NCBI GenBank assembly: GCA_951812925.1
Contig: OX638370.1
Coordinates: 35,273,948-35,337,947 of the forward strand
DNA length: 64,000 nt
Origin: Calliopum simillimum
Taxonomy: Eukaryota; Arthropoda; Insecta; Diptera; Lauxaniidae
Direction: 5' to 3'
Shown: piece by piece, positions 56,807-64,000 of the stretch
Position numbering within the stretch: the stretch's first letter is position 1
Layout of the letters: every line of letters starts with the position of its first letter
Made by a program: the position numbers and the translations under genes
The notes under the pieces: model-generated
What the model saw: only the letters and a program-made list of their open reading frames with translations
Databases searched by the model: none
Told to the model about the DNA's origin: nothing

Positions 56807-59614
56807 TGTTATGTGTCCCCGAGTTATCGAACCCAACGCGGCCCGCTCCGGCTAGCTTGCGGATTAGGGGGGAATTCTTAACCCGCCGCGCAGGGTCGAG
56901 GGAGTAACAATAAATTCTACTTCCTCAAAGTAGAATTTAAAAAAAAGAAAAAACCGAACAATTATAAATTTGAATAAACTTTAATAAAAAAACTTTCCAA
57001 AAAAACTCCTCAAAACCTGTTCATACAAAAGAGGGAAAGATACGATTTCTCCCTGTGCACCCGCCCAACCTGTGATACCCAATCCATATTAGGGATATCA
57101 CCCACGACCAACCATCGCCAATCACCCTACCCCAAAATCACCAACCTGGCCGAAATACCATCCCCCTTTAAATTAAATTTAGCACAATTTCATTTTTAAA
57201 ACGTTATAAATCATGATTTATTAATAAAAATTTTCATTATAGCCTAGATGGAGGATTTCAAAACCGAAATATTATCAGCATACAAATGACACTTCGCAAT
57301 TCGCAAAAGTGATATTAAATAAATTTAAAGAAAATTATTACCTAAAAAAATCATGCTATAAAAATAAAAGTATAGTTGTTGCGAAAACTTTCAACTAGCT
57401 TACATTAAGAAAAAACCAACCAAAATCAAATCAAATACGCAATAATTTAAAATATTAAACTGACTGTTTTAAAATCAGCGAAACATTTAAGTCCAAAAAA
57501 AAACTACGTTTAAAATTACGTTACAGTTCCGCACAACCAAACACAAAGAAAATTTTCGCACCAACCAAAAAAAAAAATATATAAATTATAAAAATATTAT
57601 AAAGACAAAATTATAAATGTAATAAACAAATAATCAATTAAAAAGAAGACTGAATTTTAAATCAGCGTTCTAGAAATTCCTAAGATCAATGCACGTAAGT
57701 ATTCACGTTCGCATAATTATAATTACCCCTAATTATAAGTTCTATAAAGAGCGCTCTTGTAGATCTTGGGTATTATAGTTCCCCACAAAATTCCCAATAA
57801 AAATTTCCCCTTTAGGAATTTCCTCACAAGTTAGATCGCGGTGAAAATTAAAAAAAAAAAAATAAAAAAAACGAATTACACCTAACTTAACTAAATACAC
57901 CATACGTATTCTCTCACAAAAACCACGAATCTCGTTTCGTTCCACTGATGTTCGATTTTCAAATGTCTTCTTGCCCGGGTTTACACTTCGGGTTTCTTTT
58001 CTTTCAAAATGGACGCGTTCGTATATACGGATTTAAAAGATTAAAAATGGCAGCGTTCAGACGCTATTTTTACCCACCAAAAATTATTTTGAAAAAAAAA
58101 AATGGAGGAATTTATGGTAAAACTAAAAAATTGTGGCTGGCACTTATCTTGTGAGTGGCGCTCCTTTTTCTTTCTTGGAAATTATGACCAGCTTTGTGTC
58201 CGTCTCCAGCCACACTAATAAATAAAATTTTATTAGCTGTGTCGTACAAACAGAAATTATGCCAGCAATGTAACTTACATTGAGTTCTACTTCCTCTTTC
58301 ACAATTAAAACGTCCTCTATATCCGCTTAAGCCTTTGGCTTTAAAATTTGCTTCCTAAATCAAAAATTAAAATTTTTACAAAACGACTCACTAAAATCTA
58401 AAATCTTCAAAATCTTTACCTCTTTCAATCCTATTAGTCTACAAATCACCAAAATCACACAGGATGGAACCTTCTTAATTTGCACGTCGCGTATATAAAT
58501 TTCTAAAGAAAAACTCAAATAAAACACCTTATTTTCTTTAATTTAATTTAAAAATTTTACCGAACTCACTTTTTTTAAACAAAAACTTTATGCGCCAAAA
58601 TTTATTTTATTTTACTTTATTTAAAAGAAAAACGGATCCGCGGACACAACTTAATAAAATGAACTTTATACTGGTACTAATCTTTTGGATCAATTCGGTT
58701 ACCACCAAACCTAAATTACACAAAACTACGGCGAAAAAACTGTATAAAAAAAAAATTATATTTTCCGTTTTAAACAAATAGCCAGCCTCATATTCACAAT
58801 GTTTCGCAACACTCAACAGTTTCCATACACCCATACCGACACACCTTGTAAACCCTTTTCCAGTATGCACGTCCCGCAGCATGTTGTAAAGTTCTTTTTA
58901 TAAAGCATCCCTGACTTAACCAACTTTTCGGTACGTCGCTGAACACACCCAAGGAACATTTGGCTTTTTTGACATTCTGACATTTCAGAAACGGAACACA
59001 AAAAAAACAAAGACGCATTTCACGCCGCTAAAGCTTTTGCTTTATTTTGATTATAAAATAAAAATTATAAAAATGACGAAGAAAAAACCATCGCGGATTA
59101 CATCGCCACTACCGATGAAAGCCCAAATTTTTCCTGGCCAGCAACAGTTACCAGTTTTTGCCACACATGCCTAACTTTAGAAACCCACCATTGACGATTG
59201 ACGTGCAGCTGTGAAATGGGATTTCCTTTTGTTTCTTGGTTTCGAGCTAATTTTATGTAAGTCCCTAAATAAATATCCACACATAGTATTATTTAAACCT
59301 CGATAAAACCAATATTTTTAATTTCTTTACAGATCATTTCCATTTGCGATTGTGACTCTACTCGGGAACCAAGGCCCAGCATGTGAAGCATTTCTATTTT
59401 TGCCTTATACCGTAAAAAAAAAATGTTTGCCAAAACTCGGATCCACAAACTAACGTTTTCTAAGGCGCAACTATGGTGAGGATTGTAAACAATATTATAA
59501 ATATAAATCATGTTTCGTCACAATTTGACATCAATTTCATCTCAGGTCAGAGGTGTAAACCCTACCTATACTTTTATATGCTTTCCACTCGTTAGCGCAA
59601 TAACACACGCAACA
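56807..59614 (-). repeat. Upstream (5') LTR of the retrotransposon
   Basis: 2808 bp, read on the - strand from TGTTGCGTG to CACATAACA. It should hold the promoter, R region and polyadenylation signals, but I could not place them. A GC-rich block of about 130 bp sits near its U5 end (56807-56930). Small frames inside it are equal in both LTRs and look non-coding. Confidence 0.95.
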
Positions 59615-59618
59615 ATTG
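59615..59618. other. Target-site duplication ATTG, right copy
   Basis: ATTG directly follows the LTR end ACGCAACA; same word as at 47226-47229. Confidence 0.9.
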
Positions 59619-59852
59619 TTGGTTGTCTGTTCATTAACTCGAAGTTTTTACTTTCGTTTATGTGCGTTTTATGCGTAAACGAGAGCCTGATTGCAAATCA
59701 TTATCTGTTCAAAAAAATTAAAAATTACAAAATCTCAGAGAGTCAGACCGATGAAAATACGAGGTGTACTTGCTACTTCGTTTTTCTCTCGGCAAAAAAC
59801 CTTGCGAACGAAGCGGTATGCAAAAATAGTGTAATATTAATGAATCACAAAG

Positions 59853-60362
59853 GTACCCTTGTGCCGCGTCTGGATTGAAATGGATTGAATTTTAACAATC
59901 CATTCTGATCCAGAATTGTGTACAAGATTTCTCGGATAGATTTGGATTAAAAATCGGAACAATCCATTTAAATCCAGGGAATATGGATTGTTACGAAGGA
60001 TTGAAATGGATGCAAACAGACGCAATCTATTTATCTATCTGAGTCCATATTCTGATCCAGAATTGTGTACCAGATTTCTTGGATGGATTCGGATTCAGAA
60101 TCGGATCAATGTATTTTAATCCAGGGAATATGGGTTGTTGCAAAAGTTTAGAATGGTTTCAAATAAACAAGTAAATTCCATTTTTAAAGTAAAAACATTG
60201 CACAAATAATAAGTAATTTTTAATTTTTCAAATCCATTATTTTTAAAATGGATTGGTATTCAGAGGTTTCGTGGTCTGGATAGTACGGATCCAAATAGAT
60301 TCAAATGGACACTTTCATTATCCATATTAATCCATTGGAATCAAGACGCGGCACAAGGGTAC
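59853..60362. mobile_element. 510-bp MITE with CCTTGTGCCGCGTC ends
   Basis: The left end GTACCCTTGTGCCGCGTCTG and right end GACGCGGCACAAGGGTAC are inverted repeats. GTAC at each end may be a 4-bp target duplication, or TA a 2-bp one. Inside, a block TTCTGATCCAGAATTGTGTA ... AATCCAGGGAATATGG occurs twice (59903-59990, 60050-60135), and GGATT/AATCC words abound. Confidence 0.82.
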
Positions 60363-60413
60363 GCACACTTGTTGTTACTTTCTCATGCGTTCATCAGAAT
60401 TGACTTAAAAGTT

Positions 60414-60912
60414 CTTCAGACTATCTGAGAAGTCATATGCGTTTTCTTATGTTTTTCTGTCTGATTTTTTCTCTGCCTGTCAAATTTTTTTTTGTTTTTA
60501 ATTAATATTGTTGAAATTGTTTTCATTTTTTTTTTTATCAAACAACATTAAAAATTTTTAAAACTCATGTGACTTCTCTTTTCAAATAGATTCAAATCTA
60601 TTGCCAAAATAACTCATATGAGTTTTCTTCTGATAAATCATTTGATTTGATTTATTAAAGTAATGTCAAACTGATACAACAAGATTCTTAATATAATCTT
60701 ATAAATTATAGTACCAGCTTCATGGATTAGGAGAAATATATCACATAGTTAATACGATAAAGCTTAAGTTGTTAAAAATATAGTGTATTATTTCTTAAAT
60801 AAATTACAATTAAGGTTATTCATTTGTGTAATAAATTTACATTCACACTATCAGAGTTGGCATATTTGACAACTTATAAGAGTTTCTGTATGACTTCTCA
60901 GATAGTCTGAAG
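60414..60912. mobile_element. 499-bp MITE with CTTCAGACTATCTGAGAAGT ends
   Basis: CTTCAGACTATCTGAGAAGT and CATA at left pairs with TATGACTTCTCAGATAGTCT and GAAG at right. The interior is AT-rich with several ACTCATATGAGT-like words. Confidence 0.82.
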
Positions 60913-61248
60913 CGGCTTTTACACAAGTCCAGATGGAGTGTCTACAAAAATATAGCTATTTTTGTTTCTTCCCATACTTTTATCGCTGCTAGCTTTGCTA
61001 TAATTGGCAAATAAGCAAAGGAAATAATATCTGTGTTCTAGATGATAGTTTATCTTAGTTCCAATAAGCATGCTTAATCATATGTGTTAAATTAAGCACA
61101 TTTGTTCTTGTTTTCCGATACGTTCCTCTGCGTGTGCTTATACAAGCACAGATAAACTGTCGTCAAAAACAGCTATAATAATAATGTGATATGGATTTTA
61201 TGGGAATTTATTTATACAGGTGGTAAGAGTACTATCGCTTGACAATTT
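60913..61248. other. No feature recognised
   Basis: 336 bp of AT-rich spacer between two MITEs. Confidence 0.5.
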
Positions 61249-61644
61249 AAGGCGTTTTTCTTTTTTCGTTCGGAGTAGAGTCTGAGTTGTCAAAAAATAA
61301 TATATGTTTCTTTTTTTGTTCAGAGTGAAATCAGAGCGCGCTCTATGAGCTCAGAGTGAAACGATGGAGCACATCAAAATAGACATTTAAAAATAGAAAA
61401 ATAAACAAAATAAAATAAAAACAAAATTGATTTTAGATTGTGCTGGTTATTTTGAAGTAAATTAAAATAAATTTAATGATTAGTTTTGAATTTTTTGGCA
61501 GTTTGACCGGCTTTCAATGGAAAAATGTTCAAGTGTGTTTCGTAAATAAATTAGGGCGCTCTGATCGTGCTCTGTTCAGGTTATACTCGATGTGCTCACG
61601 CTCTGTTCAGAGCTCTACTCTGAACAAAAAAAGAAAAACGCCTT
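61249..61644. mobile_element. 396-bp MITE upstream of the SAP-domain gene
   Basis: AAGGCGTTTTTCTTTTTTCG and TTCGGAGTAGAG at left pairs with CTCTACTCTGAACAAAAAAA and GAAAAACGCCTT at right. AGAGC/GCTCT words recur inside. Confidence 0.82.
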
Positions 61645-62277
61645 TAGTTGTGTGTATCAACTCCAAGCGTTAAGCGCTTAAATTTGTTTATCAAGCCTTG
61701 ATGAAATTTCTAATATCTGACGCAAAGTTAACAGTGTGGCAACTGTGCATTTGCATAACAATTACATTCGAATTTCGAATAAAACGCGTGTTCGAAATTT
61801 GTGTGCAATTTCGGCGCCATTTCGTTTTTCGTTCGCATTTTCTCGTTCGGTTCGGTTCGTTCGTCTCGTCGAAATCAATTAAGACGGCGAAAAATTCGTG
61901 CGGCATCTTTTTGAAGAGTCGATTTTAAATGGAGAAAAATAGTGCAAATAAACTTTAAAACTGTTTAAATTTATTAAAAAAGTATGCATTAAGTCAAGTA
62001 ACGATTGTGAAAAGTAAAATCGAAGTACCAAATAACGAAATTCAGTAGAAAATTTGCTTAAAGAAAATACAGTACATTTTTCTGTTTTTCACCGCGTTTC
62101 GTGTATTACAAAGAAGTTACATACTTTGCTTAATATATTCATTAAATTTTCGTTTCTTCTTCATTTATGTGCGAAGTAGAAGGAACAAAAACATTTAAAA
62201 GCGCAATAAATTTTATTCATTTATTGAAGTAAACTTAATAAAGAGTTGACCGTGGAGCATCCTTTGTTTCCTCCATC
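61645..62277 (+). promoter_or_regulatory. Probable promoter and 5' UTR of the SAP-domain gene
   Basis: Single-copy-looking DNA between the MITE ending at 61644 and the start codon. A CG- and pyrimidine-rich patch at about 61800-61880 (repeated TTCGTTCG / GGTTCGTTCG) stands out from the AT-rich surroundings and resembles a TATA-less fly promoter. No intron or start site can be fixed by eye. Confidence 0.4.
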
Positions 62278-62413
62278 ATGGATATAGCCAAGTTGGAGAA
62301 AATGAAAGTCATTGACTTGCGGAATGAGCTGCAGACGCGTGGCTTGGACACCAAAGGCGTCAAAGCGGTGTTAATTGAACGGCTTAAAGCGCATGTTGAT
62401 GAAAAAGAAGGAG
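62278..62413 (+). CDS. SAP-domain protein, first coding exon (possibly hnRNP U-like)
   Basis: An ATG in context ATCATGG opens 45 codons plus one base, ending at a consensus donor GGAG|GTAAGT; the rest lies beyond the window. The peptide starts MDIAKLEKMKVIDLRNELQ and continues with RGLDTKGVKAVLIERLKAHV. That is a SAP motif (two helices with the LR-EL-RGLDTKG-KA-LIERL pattern) at residues 5-40, at the extreme N-terminus as in hnRNP U-like proteins (SAP-SPRY-kinase-like). SAP domains bind AT-rich or scaffold-attachment DNA, so a nuclear RNA/DNA-binding role is expected. SAFB- or acinus-type proteins cannot be excluded from this exon alone. The gene has the same orientation as Pu. A MITE ends 0.63 kb upstream and a foldback element sits in its first intron. 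Confidence 0.82.
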
Positions 62414-62821
62414 GTAAGTTTTATTAATAGTTTTCTTGGGTAAGAAATAGATTTTAAGAAAAAAAATTTATATTAAATGGATGCCTTAATGAACAAATAG
62501 AAATAATGGCGATTTTTCTTTTGATATTCATTCTAACCTAAGAACACACGAAAATAGAGTGACCAGCTGCAGCATGTTTCTGTATCTCTTATCTAGAGAA
62601 CGAAAAAAAAAACTGGATTTTTTTGTGACGTCATGGTATCCGTTTTTCTTTTTAATTTCAAATGTAAATTCGCGCGCGATTTTTAATATACAAAAAAACA
62701 AAGTAAAAACAGCCGGGTTGAACTGTATGTAATTCTGGAACAATTTTACATCACCGACTGTTGTTGTTTTTTTTTTATTTTTTTTGCCCAAATAGGGCTC
62801 TGGGAATTAATTACAACAACA
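62414..62821. other. First intron of the SAP-domain gene, start
   Basis: Begins at GTAAGTT. Contains short frames and a T-run near 62766; nothing else seen. Confidence 0.5.
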
Positions 62822-64000
62822 ACAACCTCTGAGCGCATCTACTTTCGGAGATATAGCCATCGGAAGATCGGGATATATCTTTTATAAAAATCGATATAAG
62901 TTGGGAACCCCTGGATGGATTTCAAAAATATTGGTTTCATATGAAAGGTATTTTACTGGGCTATATAATTGCCCTGCAAAGCTTTTCAATTTGAGTGATA
63001 GTTTTCGAGATATGACAATTTTTCAAAATTTAACCCCATTTTTTTCGCAAAAAACCGTAATTTTTCCAAAAAAATGTGTTATTAACCTATCATTTTAATA
63101 ACTAAATTAGGAAGCCTAATTTATTTCCTTTCATTTGATATACGACATGTGTCTGAAATTGCATCATTAATAAATTTTTATAGAAAAAAACAAAAATGGA
63201 CCAAATCAATTTTCTTCAAATTTGGAACTTTAAACAACAACAATGCTAAAACAGACAACAACAACTTTACTACAACAACAGTAATTTTACATAAGAGTAG
63301 GGGTAATTGGGCGGCCTGCGGCCGCAGCTCAGGATTTAAAACTCCCAAAAATCCGACACCGGCTTCGCGGCTCAGTATAATATATCCAACACATAGTTTG
63401 CTAGCCAAATTGCGCGCGCAATTTTTAATAAAAATTTTAAATTTTTTAATACAATAAGTAGCTGATCCTCTTTGTTGTTGTTGTTGTTGTAGTATCCAAG
63501 TTGTTGTTGTTGTAGTAGTTGTTGTTGTTTTTGTTGTTGTAGTTGTTGTTGTAGTTGTTGTTGTTGTTTGTTCTGGCATTGTTGTTGTTTAAAGTTCCTA
63601 ATTTCAAGAAAATTGATTTGGTCTATTTTTGTTTTTTTCTATAAAAATTTATTAATGATACAATTTCAGATACATGTTGTATATCAAATGAAAGGAAATA
63701 AATTAGGCTTTCTAATTTAGTTATTAAAATTATAGGTTAATAACACATTTTTTGGGAAAAATAACGGTTTTTTGCGAAAAAAATAGGGTTAAATTTTGAA
63801 AAATTGTCATATCTCGAAAACAATCACTTAAATTGAAAAACTTTGTAGGACAATTACATAGCCTGATAAAATACCTTTCATATGACACCAACATTTTTGA
63901 AATCCATCCAGGGGTTCCCAACTTATACCGATTTTTATAAAAGATATATCCCGATCTTCCGATGGCTATATCTCCGAAAGTAGATGCGCTCAGAGGTTGT
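62822..64000. mobile_element. Foldback element with TTG-repeat core, cut by the window end
   Basis: The left arm from 62822 (ACAACCTCTGAGCGCATCTA) is matched by the reverse complement at the window end (TAGATGCGCTCAGAGGTTGT, 63981-64000). Arms of about 430 bp include GGGAACCCCTGGATGGATTT at 62902 and its inverse at 63898-63917. The core carries a (TTG)n tract at 63470-63590. It may extend past 64000. Confidence 0.85.

Larger units (their letters stand above)
47230..59614 (-). mobile_element. Complete Ty3/gypsy-type LTR retrotransposon, 12.4 kb
   Basis: Two direct repeats of 2814 and 2808 bp (TG...CA ends) flank a 6763-bp internal region with gag and pol on the - strand. The host sequence ATTG occurs at 47226-47229 and again at 59615-59618, a 4-bp target duplication as usual for Ty3/gypsy integrases. 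By eye the LTRs differ at three bases, one 6-bp indel and two A-run lengths, so insertion was recent. No env-like frame follows pol: 779 bp of non-coding DNA separate the pol stop from the downstream LTR. Long LTRs and the RT signature make me think of the Osvaldo/Ulysses lineage, but this needs a tree. The element is antisense to both host genes. Confidence 0.95.

Noticed and set aside
63178..63579. Thr-rich 133-residue frame on the - strand
   Set aside because: It is a translation of the (TTG)n microsatellite in a foldback element.

Overview
The window is AT-rich animal DNA, most likely from a higher fly (Diptera, Cyclorrhapha). The main support is a split gene for GTP cyclohydrolase I whose N-terminus matches, as I remember it, the Drosophila Punch (Pu) isoform A start ([16 protein letters not shown]). 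A tephritid or similar large-genome fly is my guess; the sequence does not settle the genus.

Two host genes can be supported, both on the + strand. (1) Pu has five coding exons at 18225-18570, 22999-23208, 42695-42860, 42924-43040 and 43720-43849. They join in phase into a 322-residue protein, and intron 2 is 19.5 kb, filled with mobile-element debris. (2) At 62278-62413 is the first coding exon of a SAP-domain protein, probably hnRNP U-like. It continues beyond the window.

Between them, on the - strand, lies a complete and apparently very young Ty3/gypsy-type LTR retrotransposon (47230-59614; 12.4 kb). Its LTRs are unusually long (2.8 kb) and nearly identical, the target duplication is ATTG, and the gag and pol frames are open and overlap in a -1 relation.

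Region by region: 1-18 kb holds no supported host gene. It contains relic transposons (a fragment of a recurrent insect mobile-element protein, a Tc1 transposase relic), several miniature inverted-repeat elements, a 1.5-kb palindrome, a minisatellite and a hAT-type MITE with an 8-bp target duplication. 17.5-23.2 kb carries Pu exons 1-2, a second Tc1 relic and a 0.7-kb palindrome. 23.2-42.7 kb is Pu intron 2, with DINE/Helentron-like elements carrying 140-bp tandem units, two copies of a 715-bp MITE, a 2.8-kb Sola-like DNA transposon with an AAGT target duplication, a 760-bp TIR element, a GCCCAAA-type array and tRNA-like repeat heads. 42.7-43.9 kb holds Pu exons 3-5. 44-47.2 kb has small palindromes. 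59.6-62.2 kb has three MITEs in a row upstream of the SAP gene, whose first intron contains another foldback element running to the window edge.

I found no cellular system that looks new. The most notable items are the young long-LTR element, the Sola-like family with its deletion derivative, and the density of long palindromes in and around Pu. Everything here was read by eye, so repeat boundaries are approximate unless a target duplication fixes them.
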